Assembly: GCA_947062675.1 (NCBI GenBank)
Contig: CAMSQM010000005.1
Location: 26,031-90,030, forward strand
Direction of reading: 5' to 3'
DNA length: 64,000 bases
From: an uncultured Roseburia sp.
Lineage (GTDB): Bacteria > Bacillota > Clostridia > Lachnospirales > Lachnospiraceae
The notes under the pieces are model-generated. The model did no database searches. It saw only the letters and a program-made list of their open reading frames with translations, and was not told the origin of the DNA. Of the stretch, positions 43,136-53,426 are shown one piece after another (the first letter of the stretch is position 1; every line of letters begins with the position of its first letter). A program made the translations under genes and the position numbers.

Positions 43136-44326
43136 TCATGATTTCCGGCAGCAGATTTTCTTCAGCTGTTCTGCCACATACACAATCTGCTCTTCCGTGA
43201 TCTGCGCGCTGCACGGAAGATTCAGGATACAGCCGCTGTAATACGGAGCCCGCTCCATCTCATAAGCGATCGCTCCCCTGTACGGAAGCTGTTCATGAAT
43301 CAGCCCCCAGACCGCCCTGGTCTGTATCCCTGCCTCCTGCATGGCGGTGATAATCTCCCGCAGGGACATCTGAATCCGGTCCATGGCCAGTTCCACGGCG
43401 TAAAACCACCTGTTGGAATATGTCCCCTCCCTGAACCCCGGCAGTCTTCCCAGCTCAAAATCTGCCAGCTGTTCCCGGTACACTGCATAATTGCGGTTCT
43501 TTCTGGCGACAAACTCCGGCAGTTCCTCCATCTGCGCGACTCCGAGCGCCGCCTGCAGATTGGTCATCCGGTAATTATACCCCGTTTCATTGTGAATATA
43601 AAACTGCGGGTCATCCTTCGCCTGCGTGGAGAGATACTGCATATGACATACTTCCTGTTCATCTCTCCCGGTCACCGCACCGCCGCCGCCCGTGGTGATA
43701 ATCTTATTTCCGTTAAAAGAAAATGCGCCAAAATCCCCGATCGTGCCCGCGAATCTGCCCGCGTAGCGCCCCTGTGTATAGCGCGTGCCCAGCGCCTCCG
43801 TGGCGTCCTCGATGACGCGCAGACCATATGTTTCCGCCACATCCATAATCGCTTCCATGTCTGCGAAATTTCCAAACACATGGACCACAATCACCGCTTT
43901 CACCGTCTTCCCGCTGGCGGTATGAACCAGCCTGCCGTCCTCCAGGCTGCACTCCCGCTCACAGAACCCGCGCAGTTTCACGGGGTCCATACACAGACTT
44001 TCGTCGCAGTCCATAAATACCGGCTCCGCATACTGATAGCGGACCGGATTGACCGCCGCGATAAAAGTCAGCGTCGGCACAATCACCAGATCCCCCGGCT
44101 GCACTCCGCACTCCAGCAGCGCCAGGTGCAGGGCGGCCGTCCCGCTCTGACAGGCCGCGGCTTTTTTCACATTTAAGTATGCGGCCAGCTGCTCTTCCAG
44201 CCTGGTGATATACGCGCCGCCGGTCGATACCCAGCCCTGCGCAAGCGCGTCATTGACATATTTCTTTTCATTTCCCTCAAAACAGGGAACTGATAACGGT
44301 ATATACTCTTTTTCGTTTCCCGGCAT
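43136..44326 (-). CDS. legC: PLP aminotransferase of the legionaminic acid pathway
   Basis: 396 residues, DegT/DnrJ/EryC1/StrS family. Cofactor sites: ACQSGTAALHLALLECG, VIEDATEALGTRYTQG and the PLP lysine in FSFNGNKIITTGGGG near residue 205. The insertion after VMDCDESLCMDPVKL and the MQYLSTQAKDDPQFYIHNETGYNYRMTN-type region are features of LegC. LegC aminates C4 of the 4-keto sugar made by LegB. legB lies at 49751-50731 on the same strand, but the two are separated by a plus-strand cassette, so legC needs its own promoter within 44327-44648. Confidence 0.85.
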   Translation of the reverse strand: MPGNEKEYIPLSVPCFEGNEKKYVNDALAQGWVSTGGAYITRLEEQLAAYLNVKKAAACQSGTAALHLALLECGVQPGDLVIVPTLTFIAAVNPVRYQYAEPVFMDCDESLCMDPVKLRGFCERECSLEDGRLVHTASGKTVKAVIVVHVFGNFADMEAIMDVAETYGLRVIEDATEALGTRYTQGRYAGRFAGTIGDFGAFSFNGNKIITTGGGGAVTGRDEQEVCHMQYLSTQAKDDPQFYIHNETGYNYRMTNLQAALGVAQMEELPEFVARKNRNYAVYREQLADFELGRLPGFREGTYSNRWFYAVELAMDRIQMSLREIITAMQEAGIQTRAVWGLIHEQLPYRGAIAYEMERAPYYSGCILNLPCSAQITEEQIVYVAEQLKKICCRKS

Positions 44327-44648
44327 GAAAACTCTCCCGTCTTTCTCTCAGAATTTTTCTTTATAAACCCTCAGAAATCATGCTGATACACTATTTTTTC
44401 AATCGACAGTCTGAATCAGAGCCTCAGATATTCCCTGATTCAGTATACTGTTCTGACATGAGGTATTATACTCCCGTCCGGCGAAATCAGCAAGGACAAC
44501 ATAAACCTTTTCCCCGCTTACGATTTCCCGTCAGTCCGTATATAATATACTATACGAGGGTAAAAAATGGCGGGAGCCGGGCGCGGAAAATTGAGAAATA
44601 ATTGAGATTTATACGGGATAATATAATCTTATGAAAGGCGGACAGAAC
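44327..44648. promoter_or_regulatory. Divergent intergenic region between legC and a two-component system
   Basis: 322 bases without a gene. A perfect 9-bp inverted repeat CTGAATCAG/CTGATTCAG (44411-44419 and 44435-44443) lies on the legC side. On the other side TTGAGA occurs twice, 11 bases apart (44591-44596 and 44602-44607), the spacing typical of OmpR-type response regulator sites. A TATAAT at 44541-44546 has only a poor -35 (TTACGA, 44518-44523). The promoters are not certain. Confidence 0.4.
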
Positions 44649-45323
44649 ATGAGCAGAAAATTAATGATTGTTGATGATGAGCCGGGCATTGTCGCGGTAA
44701 TACAAAGCTATTTTGAAGCGGAGGGCTATCAGGTGATCACTGCCTGCAGCGGAAACGACGCAATGAAAAAAATAATACAGATCCCCGATATTATATTACT
44801 GGATATCAATATGCCGGATACAGACGGCCTTTCGGTCTGTCAGAAGATTCGTGAACACATTACCTGTCCGATCCTTTTTCTGACTGCCCGGATTGAGACC
44901 GCAGACAAAATCAAAGGCTTTTCCGCCGGTGCGGACGATTATATTGTAAAACCTTTTGATCTCGACGAACTGGGAGCGAGAGTATCCGCCCATTTAAGAC
45001 GCGAAAACCGCAGACAGGAACAATCTTTTCTGCGCTTTTCCGGCGATATGGTGATCAACTATACAAAAAGAGAACTGACGATTAGTCAGAACCGCATTGC
45101 CCTGTCAAAAAAAGAGTTCGAAATTGTAGAATTACTATCCACCTACGCCGGACAGGTATTTGACAGGGAACGGATTTATGAAATAATCTGGGGACTGGAG
45201 AGCGACGGAAACAGCGATACCATAATGGAGCATATCCGCAAAATCCGCCGGAAATTTGCAGAACATACTCTGCACAACTATATAGAAACTGTCTGGGGGG
45301 CAGGCTACAAATGGAACGGATAA
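44649..45323 (+). CDS. OmpR/VanR-family response regulator
   Basis: 224 residues from the ATG at 44649, which has AAAGGCGG 7 bases upstream. The receiver domain spans residues 1-115: acidic pair in IVDDEPG, phospho-acceptor Asp in IPDIILLDINMPDTDG, Thr in ILFLTARI and Lys in DDYIVKPFD. The winged-helix DNA-binding domain spans 125-222 (LSKKEFEIVELLSTYAG, DTIMEHIRKIRRKF, IETVWGAGYKW). It is the first gene of a four-gene plus-strand operon with its kinase and an ABC transporter, and presumably controls that operon through the TTGAGA repeats upstream. Confidence 0.92.
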   Translation: MSRKLMIVDDEPGIVAVIQSYFEAEGYQVITACSGNDAMKKIIQIPDIILLDINMPDTDGLSVCQKIREHITCPILFLTARIETADKIKGFSAGADDYIVKPFDLDELGARVSAHLRRENRRQEQSFLRFSGDMVINYTKRELTISQNRIALSKKEFEIVELLSTYAGQVFDRERIYEIIWGLESDGNSDTIMEHIRKIRRKFAEHTLHNYIETVWGAGYKWNG

Positions 45324-46471
45324 AACAGATGAATTTAAAAAAAGCATTATTTACCATCTCACTGATCAGTATTACAATTGCATCTATTTTGTCACTTTTT
45401 ATGATCTGGCTGTGCGCGGAACTTCGCTCACATATTTCCCCGGCAGGGATCTCCATTCGCATCGGTTTTCCGGATCCCGCCCCGATTACCCAGGCACAGG
45501 AGACGTCTTCCCGGGCCGTCTTAATCTATGAGATGATTTCCATTGCCCAGCTTCTTATTCCGGTCCTGCTCTACATCCTTGCGCTGACCGCCACCGCTTC
45601 CGGCTTCTATCGTCTGAAATTAAAAGAGCCTCTGGCCGTTCTCACGAGAGGAGCCGCCTGTATCATCGATAATAACCTCGATTTTTCAATTGAGACAGAA
45701 TCACAGGATGAACTGGGGCAGCTCTGCACCGCCTTTGAAACCATGCGCCGGGCTCTGCTGAATAATAACCGGGAGTTGTGGCGGCAGGCAGAGGAGCGCA
45801 AAAGATTAAACGCCGCATTTTCGCATAATTTACGAAATCCCGTCACTGTCCTGAAAGGTTCTGTAAAATTAGCCCGAAAGAGTGTTGAAAACAGTGCGGG
45901 ATACACAACGCAGCTCACTGACAATCTGTCGCGGATAGAAAGCTATACCGACAGAATTGAGCGGTATGTGGAAACAATGAGCAGCATTCAGAAATTAGAA
46001 GACATAACTGTTCACAGAGAACTCACCAGATGGGATCGCCTTACTTCCGAACTTAAAAATTTAATCTGCTTCGTTGACCCGGATCATCAGAAACAGATAC
46101 AGTTTACTGCCGCCGGCTATTTTAACAATATTCTGATTGACAAATCTGTTCTGTTTCAGATTACCGAAAACCTCGTGTCAAACGCGCTCCGCTTCGCCTC
46201 CTCCGGCATCGATATTTTCTGCTGTATCACCGACGGTAAATTGTCGCTATCCGTGACAGACGACGGCTGCGGATTTCCGGACAAACTGATGAAAAACGGG
46301 ATTCAGCCGTTTCAGAAAGGAAAGGAGGATCACCGGCATTTCGGAATGGGGCTGTATACCTGTCAGCTTCTCTGTAAAAAGCATGGCGGTGACATAACCC
46401 TGGAGAATCGTCCGGCAGGCGCGACGGTTACCGCTACTTTAACAATCGAACAGAATCTGAGGGATTTTTGA
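45311..46471 (+). CDS. Membrane sensor histidine kinase
   Basis: 386 residues, overlapping the regulator gene by 13 bases. Two transmembrane segments (about residues 12-34 and 76-98) enclose a short extracellular loop of about 40 residues. A HAMP-like region (LKEPLAVLTRGAACIIDNN) follows, then the HisKA phosphorylation site FSHNLRNPVTVLKG near residue 175, and the HATPase domain (TENLVSNALRFA, TDDGCGFPDKL, HFGMGLYTCQLLCKKHGG). The small sensor loop and the linked ABC transporter recall kinases that sense through their transporter. The signal is unknown; cell-envelope stress or peptides are plausible. Confidence 0.9.
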   Translation: MERIKQMNLKKALFTISLISITIASILSLFMIWLCAELRSHISPAGISIRIGFPDPAPITQAQETSSRAVLIYEMISIAQLLIPVLLYILALTATASGFYRLKLKEPLAVLTRGAACIIDNNLDFSIETESQDELGQLCTAFETMRRALLNNNRELWRQAEERKRLNAAFSHNLRNPVTVLKGSVKLARKSVENSAGYTTQLTDNLSRIESYTDRIERYVETMSSIQKLEDITVHRELTRWDRLTSELKNLICFVDPDHQKQIQFTAAGYFNNILIDKSVLFQITENLVSNALRFASSGIDIFCCITDGKLSLSVTDDGCGFPDKLMKNGIQPFQKGKEDHRHFGMGLYTCQLLCKKHGGDITLENRPAGATVTATLTIEQNLRDF

Positions 46472-46529
46472 GATTTTCCCTATATACTCTCCTTATCATC
46501 AGACGATTGAGGAAAGAAGGGAGATTCTT

Positions 46530-47200
<671 letters not shown>

Positions 47201-47204
<4 letters not shown>

Positions 47205-49678
47205 AATCTTATTTATCTCTCTCCTTCAAAGAATTAAAGGCACAAAAAGTAATGGCGGTTCTCATTCTGACTGCCGTTATCCTCTCATGTATTATGACGA
47301 CTGCGATCGGTCAGTCTCTCGGCATTCTGCAGACCATGAGAATAGAACAGGCTTCCTCATTAAACGGAGACCGTTATGCCACATTTCATCAAATCAGCGA
47401 AGCTCAAAGGCTGCAATTAGAAAACGATCCGCGCCTTTATGATGTGGGAAGTCTGATTAACGTCGGAATTACTGAACTCGGCAATAGCAGTCTGTCCCTG
47501 TTTATACGCGAATATTCAGGAAACGCTTTAGACGCATACCCCTCGGTCGGAAAAATAAAAGAGGGCAGATTGCCCGCTTTACCGTTCGAGATTGCAATAC
47601 CTGAAAACGCTCTGCCGTATTTAGATAAACAGCCCGGTATCGGCGATACCTTAACTTTGCGGGCACGCATATCCCGCATGGACGGAACATTGCCGGAATA
47701 TTCCTACTCCGCCGGCTATACTGTCTGCGGCATACTGGAAAGCAACTATATCGGTTATTCCACGGGAACCCTGGATGCGGTTGCAGGCGCCGGAACGGCG
47801 GCTCTGGTTCTGCCGGAAGAATATCTGCTCTATTCGACCGATGTCAAGACAAAGAATACTGCACAGTTTCAGGCCATTATCGATGAGCTCGCAGACAGCC
47901 TCGATATCAAAGATTCCAGTATACAGTACAACTGGATTTTATTAGACACACTGGGGATTTCTTATGATGAAGCGGACACTGATACAAATACAGGTTTTTC
48001 TTTTATGACATTTGCGTGCATAATGACCGGCCTGCTTGTTCTTTTTGCCGCAGGCCTGGTGATCTATAATATTCTGAAGATAGCTGTGACAAAACGGATC
48101 AGGGAATATGGAACACTGCGGGCCATCGGGAGTGAGCGCGGACAGCTTTACCGCCTTGTTTCCCTGCAGCTGCTGATTTTGTGCGGCATCGGTATCCCCA
48201 TCGGACTTATTGCCGGCGCATACTCCGCAAAGGAAATTTTAATAGCTGCCACAGGTATTCTCAACCCTGATTTATTTATGGCGGACAGTACAACAGAACT
48301 TAATCAGATGATTAACGCGACAGACGCTGATCATTTTCTTTTATACTTTGTAAGCGTTGCCGTAACTCTCATTTTTGCAATGTCAGCGGCATTTCCGGCA
48401 GCGCGGTATGCCTCCCGCGTTTCCCCTGCCGTCGCAATGTCGGGCCGGAATGTGCAAATAAAACGCCGCAGACGGCAGACAAAAGCGATCCGCAATTTTG
48501 AAGCCTGCTATGCGTGGCTGAATCTGAAACGCGGACGCAGCAGAACGGTTATCACGATTCTTTCACTGGTTATGAGTATTACGGTTTTTGTATCTTTGCA
48601 GAGTTTTACAGCACTTCTTGATACAGGAAAAAGCGTACAGGACATGACTTTGGGCGACTATGCGGTTACAAACGAGACCACGGGAATTTCCCCGGACAGC
48701 CTGTCCGAAATACGGGATCATGAACTGGTGGAAAATCTGGCAACGACAAAATTATCGGTCTACTCCCAGGAAGGGAATGGAAATATTCCGGTTGAGCTTA
48801 ATTTTACGCTTCAGGCAGCGGAAACTTTTCAAATTGCAGGCATAGACAATAACCGCCTGACTTCTTATGCAGACGGTCTGTCGGAACAGGATAAGACCGA
48901 TTTGTTATCGGGAGCCGCATGCATTGTTAAAAATCCGGTTCCATTCGCTTTTGAGGGACAGACCTTTGAAAACACTGCCTTTGAATATAATGATACGATA
49001 CTGGTCAACGGGCATAAGCTGCGTGTTGCCGGTATTGCCGATAATCCCATTACAATTAACAATGAAGGGTTTATAAACGGTGTACAGATCATCGTCAGCG
49101 ATAAAATCTGTGACCTGCTGACAGGAAATAACAGTTATTCAGAAGTTTATCCAGCCTTAAAGCAGAATGCAGATAACCGTCAGTTTGAGACATGGCTGGA
49201 TAACTGGTGTAAAGAAAACGCGGGCAGTCACTGGCTTTCCTACCTGCAGACCGCCGCGCAGCTGGAAGAAAGCTTCAGACAAATCAGTCTGCTGTGCCGG
49301 GGTCTTATCTTCTTTATCGGTCTTATCGGCATACTTAATATAGTGAATACTGTTTACAGTAATATCCACACCCGTATTGCTGAAATTGGTATGCAGCGTG
49401 CAATCGGAATGAGTACAGAGAGCCTCTATAAGACTTTTTTATGGGAGGGAGCTTACTATGGAATGATTGCGTCCGTAATCGGAAGTGTGCTGGGCTATAT
49501 CTGCACCCTGTTTATAAACGCTGCTTCAACCGACTGTTTACAGTTCGTTGCCATTCCATACTCATCCATTATGGAGGCAGCACTGGTCTCCATTGCAGCC
49601 TGCCTGCTGGCGACGGCGGTTCCCTTGCGCCCGATTGCAAAAATGAATATCGTTGAATCGATTGAAGCAGCTGAATAA
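47201..49678 (+). CDS. FtsX/MacB-type ABC transporter permease
   Basis: 825 residues with two repeated halves. One N-terminal TM segment (about 18-40) and three more around 265-400 (MTFACIMTGLLVLFAAGLVI, LLILCGIGIPIGLIAGAYSA, AVTLIFAMSAAFPAARYA) are followed by a second set near 450 and 690-815 (GLIFFIGLIGILNIVNTVYS, AASVIGSVLGYICTLF-type, LVSIAACLLATAVPL). Large extracytoplasmic domains lie at 50-260 and 470-680. FtsX motifs REYGTLRAIGSERGQL and IAEIGMQRAIGM mark the coupling regions. It likely exports or detoxifies an envelope-active compound. It sits opposite in strand to the legionaminic genes on both sides. Confidence 0.9.
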
Positions 49679-49750
49679 TCATCAGGGAAAGCGGCGGCCA
49701 TACCTGAATATACTCTGAATACAGGCGGCAGGGGCCGGTAAATAAATTTA

Positions 49751-50731
49751 TTATATATTATATATATCGGCCTTATATGCCCCCATGTGGCCTCGGATCC
49801 AGCGAATGGTCTCCGCAATCCCCTGCGCAAATGAATAGCGCGGCTCCCAGTCCGTCAGCTCCCGGATCTTTGCATTGCTTCCAAGAAGCCGGTTCACCTC
49901 GCTCTTTTCCGGGCGAAGTCTCTGCTCATCGCAGACGATCGCGGCCTGCGGATTGATCTGGGCGATAATCTCTGCCGCGAGGTCGCCGATCGAAATCTCC
50001 CGCTGCGTCGCGATATTGATCTCCTCCCCGACCGTCCGGTCAGACTCCGCGATCGCGATAAATCCGGCGGCTGTGTCCTTCACATAATTAAAATCCCGCG
50101 TGGGCGTCAGCGATCCCAGCTTAATCGTTTCATTTCCCGCCAGAAGCTGTGTGATAATCGTCGGTATCACCGCCCGCGCCGACTGCCTGGGGCCGTATGT
50201 ATTAAACGGGCGCACAATCGATACCGGAAGCTGAAAACTCCGGTAAAAACTCTCCGCCAGGCGGTCCGCGCCGATTTTTGTCGCCGAATACGGGGACTGT
50301 CCCTGAAACGGATGCGCTTCATCGATCGGGACATACTGCGCGGTCCCGTATACCTCCGAGGTGGAGGTGACCAGAACCCGCTCCGTGCCAAGATCCCGCG
50401 CCGCCTGGAGAACATTCAGCGTCCCCTTAATATTGGTATCCACGTAGGAATCCGGCGAGTGGTAGCTGAACGGAATAGCGATCAGCGCTGCAAGGTGGAA
50501 AACCCCGTCCACCCCCTTCATCGCCCCGCGCACCCCGTTCGGATCCCTGATATCGCCTGTAAACACCTCAATCTGTTCCAGTTTTTCTTTCGGCAATGTG
50601 TCCAGCCAGCCCCAGGTATTGAAAGAATTGTAAAAGGCAAACGCTTTTACCTCATACCCCTTTTCCAGCAGGCTTTCCGTTAGGTGGCTCCCGATAAACC
50701 CGTCCGCCCCCGTTACCAGTACTTTTTTCAT
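49751..50731 (-). CDS. legB: NDP-sugar 4,6-dehydratase of the legionaminic acid pathway
   Basis: 326 residues from the ATG at 50731, chosen for AAAGGAG 7 bases upstream. Extended SDR: VTGADGFIGSHLTESLLE (NAD loop), FTGDIRDPNGV, HLAALIAIPFSYHSPDSY, catalytic TSTSEVYGT and SPYSATKIGADRLAES (YxxxK), SIVRPFNTYGPRQSARAVIP. LegB converts GDP-GlcNAc (or UDP-GlcNAc in some bacteria) to the 4-keto-6-deoxy sugar with retained configuration. It follows ptmE, which supplies a GDP-linked substrate in Campylobacter. The DNA is visibly G+C-rich, like legC. Confidence 0.9.
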   Translation of the reverse strand: MKKVLVTGADGFIGSHLTESLLEKGYEVKAFAFYNSFNTWGWLDTLPKEKLEQIEVFTGDIRDPNGVRGAMKGVDGVFHLAALIAIPFSYHSPDSYVDTNIKGTLNVLQAARDLGTERVLVTSTSEVYGTAQYVPIDEAHPFQGQSPYSATKIGADRLAESFYRSFQLPVSIVRPFNTYGPRQSARAVIPTIITQLLAGNETIKLGSLTPTRDFNYVKDTAAGFIAIAESDRTVGEEINIATQREISIGDLAAEIIAQINPQAAIVCDEQRLRPEKSEVNRLLGSNAKIRELTDWEPRYSFAQGIAETIRWIRGHMGAYKADIYNI

Positions 50732-50754
50732 GGCGCTCTCCTTTCCCACGCATA

Positions 50755-51834
50755 TTACTCTGATTTCAGATTCAGTTTTTCCTCCATCCGCCGCATTTCC
50801 TCGAATTCTCCCATATCCAGGAATGAATCCTCACTGATCGGATACATCCCCACTTTTCTGTTTTGCTTTAAAAGGAGATTCATCAGATCTGTCATATGGA
50901 AAAATGTGTCCGGCGGAATATCCCGCCGCAGTTCGGGATTCAGGATATACATTCCCGTATTCACAAAATAAGAGAGCTTTGGTTTCTCTTCCATGCTCTC
51001 GATCGCTCCGTTTTCCCTGGAATGAATCACCCCGTAAGGCACCACGATATTCTTCAGAGCCGTCACAATCGTCAGCTCGTTACCGGATTCCCCGTGATAG
51101 CGGTAGATATCCCCGTAATCGGCATGGATCAGAATGTCGCAGTTTGTGACTATATACGGCCCCCAAAGCTCCTCCCTGATCAGTCCGAGACTTCCGGCTG
51201 TCCCGAGCGGTTTGTCCTCTTCCACATACCAGATCGTATAATCAGCGGCCAGATCAGAAAAATAAGATCTGATCATACTCTTCCGGTAATTCACGGTGGC
51301 ATAAAAATCGGTGACCCCGAAATCATAAAATCTGTTGATAATGCGCTCCATAATCGGAATATCGCCGATCGGGATCAGGGGCTTGGGGAGGATTTTAGTG
51401 TATGGATATAGTCTTGTCCCCTTTCCGCCGGCCATGATCACAACCGGAACCCCGGACAAAGCCTTCTTTCTCTCCGTGCACGCAGTCCTTTCCCCTCCGC
51501 CTTTGCGGAAAATAATGTCGGTAATTATATTTTCCGTGCTGATAACCGGCAGTGCTGTGAGCGAGTGCTTTCTCATATATTCGCCGGCACTACCGATTTC
51601 CTTCTGATATATCGCCTTTGGACTGGGATTCATTATCTGTCTGACACTTCCCTGCAGTTCTCCTGTCCTGATCAGCCATCTGCGGATATCTCCGTCCGTG
51701 ATCACTCCGATCAGTCTTCTCCCATCATTTTTTACAAAAAGAATTCCCTGCGCATTGCTGTCGATCTTCTGCATTGCCTCCACAACCGAACTTTCTGCGG
51801 AGATCAGAAACGGTATCAGCTGCTCCGTTTTCAT
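50755..51834 (-). CDS. ptmE: CBS-domain nucleotidyltransferase, PtmE-like
   Basis: 359 residues from the ATG at 51834 (GGAGGG upstream). Residues 1-105 are two CBS motifs (LIGVITDGDIRRWLI, LTALPVISTENIITDIIF). Residues 125-350 are a sugar-phosphate nucleotidyltransferase (IMAGGKGTRLYPYTK, ILPKPLIPIGDIPIM, IVTNCDILIHADYGD, FLDMGEFEEMRRM). In Campylobacter jejuni the similarly built PtmE makes GDP-GlcN for legionaminic acid. By analogy this gene feeds legB, 23 bases downstream. The CBS pair suggests allosteric control by adenine nucleotides or a pathway product (inference). Confidence 0.87.
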   Translation of the reverse strand: MKTEQLIPFLISAESSVVEAMQKIDSNAQGILFVKNDGRRLIGVITDGDIRRWLIRTGELQGSVRQIMNPSPKAIYQKEIGSAGEYMRKHSLTALPVISTENIITDIIFRKGGGERTACTERKKALSGVPVVIMAGGKGTRLYPYTKILPKPLIPIGDIPIMERIINRFYDFGVTDFYATVNYRKSMIRSYFSDLAADYTIWYVEEDKPLGTAGSLGLIREELWGPYIVTNCDILIHADYGDIYRYHGESGNELTIVTALKNIVVPYGVIHSRENGAIESMEEKPKLSYFVNTGMYILNPELRRDIPPDTFFHMTDLMNLLLKQNRKVGMYPISEDSFLDMGEFEEMRRMEEKLNLKSE

Positions 51835-51870
51835 CAGAAACCCTCCCTGTCTTCTTCCTGTATTCACACT

Positions 51871-52545
51871 TTATTCGATAGACTTTATCAGTTTAAAAGC
51901 TTCCGCATAGCGGACACCCGCCATGCCTCCCCTGATCGTTCCCAGTGCTTTTACTGCCTCCACACTTCTCGGAAACGGCGGATCACAGATTTCCGTATCA
52001 TAGATCAGGAGAGCATTTATCTTCTCCTCCATACAGGAAGAAATATCAATCAGACAGTTTGGCACAAACATACCATCCGGCCTGCCAAAATCTGTTTCGG
52101 AGAGGATTTCCATTGTTGTTATTTTTCTGATATGCGGATACCGGAATACTTTCGAACAGGCCATGCAGCTTTCAAATACAATTCTGTGATCAGAGTGCGC
52201 GTCGTTTGCGTCGGGCAGAATAATCCAGTCCGGCTGTATTTCCCGGAAGCACCCGCCGATCCGGTCTATCAGCAGCCTTTTATCCATCTGCTCCAGCGTG
52301 CCGGGCTGAAACCGCAGATTATAAAATCCATCAAACTGATAGAACTGACAGATTCGCCGGATCTGTTCTCTTCTTTTTGAGACAAATGTATCGTCCCATC
52401 CCCGGCCTTTTTCCACATCCGTGACATTTATCCAGTATATTCTGTTTCCCTGCGCCTTATAGCGCAGCAAAGTTCCTCCCGCTCCCAGCGTTTCATCATC
52501 AGGATGCGGGGAAATTACAGCAATTTTCATTATTTCAGATCTCAC
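51871..52545 (-). CDS. PIG-L/LmbE family deacetylase
   Basis: 224 residues. The GTG at 52545 is chosen because a GAGGGGG site lies 7 bases upstream and GTGA overlaps the stop of the preceding gene; the ATG at 52530 has no site. Zinc ligands: AVISPHPDDETLGAGG near residue 15 and DANDAHSDHRIVF near residue 115. This family removes acetyl groups from N-acetyl sugars. It sits directly between a formyltransferase gene and ptmE, so it may expose an amine that is then re-acylated. Confidence 0.88.
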   Translation of the reverse strand: MRSEIMKIAVISPHPDDETLGAGGTLLRYKAQGNRIYWINVTDVEKGRGWDDTFVSKRREQIRRICQFYQFDGFYNLRFQPGTLEQMDKRLLIDRIGGCFREIQPDWIILPDANDAHSDHRIVFESCMACSKVFRYPHIRKITTMEILSETDFGRPDGMFVPNCLIDISSCMEEKINALLIYDTEICDPPFPRSVEAVKALGTIRGGMAGVRYAEAFKLIKSIE

Positions 52546-53426
52546 AGATAATCCCCCTCATGTATCGTCACAGGATCACACTCCAGAATCCGGATCACAT
52601 AATCTCCTGCTTTTACGTCTATGAAGCCATCCGGGCTGACTGAAAGCACCTTACCCGGCTCCGCATTCCGGAAGGCGTCTGAAATTACTTCTGCCGCGCG
52701 CCACACTTTTATTTTCCTGCCCTGACAGATAAAGTGAGCGCCCGCATACGGCCTTGTCAGCCCTCTGACAAGGTTATAAATGTTTTTTGAAGACATTCTC
52801 CAGTCGATCTCCCCATCCTTTTCTGACCGTTTTCTCCACGTATTTCCCTCGCCCGGCAGCTGTTTTCTGCGCACAACCGTATTTTTCTCAAATTGCTCCA
52901 GCAATTCAGTAATCTGTCCCTCCGCGGTTTCCATAATTTTATCGTAAAGTTTCTGCGCATCATCTTCATACGCAATTTTTACCGGCCTCTGCGAAATGAT
53001 ATCGCCGGTATCCGCCATGCTGTCAATCATAAAAAAAGTGGATGCCGTCTCTGTAAGTCCCAGAGCAAGCGCCCATATAATTGGATGTCTCCCACGGTTC
53101 CGTGGCAGTGCCGCCGGATGAAATCCTGCCACACCGCGGGGAATCCTGCTCAGAAAATCCTCTTTTATCAGCTGCGACCATCCGAAGCAGAAACCGATAT
53201 CCGGCGCGCATTCCATCACAAACCGGATGCTGTCGTCATCGTTGATATTCCGGACACACAGATATCTGATCCCATGCTCCTCGCACAGCGGAATCAGGCT
53301 TACAAAATCTGAATTATACGGCGACTCCTTTTTTGTGATAACTCCGGCAATCTCCGCTTTTCGTTCCAGGAGTTTCAGAAGCAGCCTGCGGGAAGAATTC
53401 ACACATCCGATAAACAGGATTCTCAT
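52542..53426 (-). CDS. N-formyltransferase (ArnA/Fmt-like)
   Basis: 294 residues. Formyltransferase N-domain: RILFIGCVNSSRRLLLKLLE, the catalytic N-x-H/D set in GFHPAALPRNRGRHPIIWAL (His and a downstream Asp in SMADTGDIISQRPVKI). Residues 200-290 form an OB-like C-domain (GEIDWRMSSKNIYNLVRGLT, GRKIKVWRAAEV). Such enzymes transfer formyl from N10-formyl-THF to amino sugars. In context with PIG-L it could replace an acetyl by a formyl on a legionaminic acid precursor; the exact position is unknown. It overlaps legG by ATGA. Confidence 0.87.
   Translation of the reverse strand: MRILFIGCVNSSRRLLLKLLERKAEIAGVITKKESPYNSDFVSLIPLCEEHGIRYLCVRNINDDDSIRFVMECAPDIGFCFGWSQLIKEDFLSRIPRGVAGFHPAALPRNRGRHPIIWALALGLTETASTFFMIDSMADTGDIISQRPVKIAYEDDAQKLYDKIMETAEGQITELLEQFEKNTVVRRKQLPGEGNTWRKRSEKDGEIDWRMSSKNIYNLVRGLTRPYAGAHFICQGRKIKVWRAAEVISDAFRNAEPGKVLSVSPDGFIDVKAGDYVIRILECDPVTIHEGDYL

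Noticed and set aside
44622..44627. TATAAT just before the response regulator gene
   Set aside because: It would place the transcript start inside the ribosome binding site of the ATG at 44649, and no -35 lies at 16-18 bases.
49764..49771. GCCGATAT on the minus strand, an exact match to the sigma-28 -10 box
   Set aside because: It encodes ADI near the C-terminus of legB and has no TAAA at the right distance.
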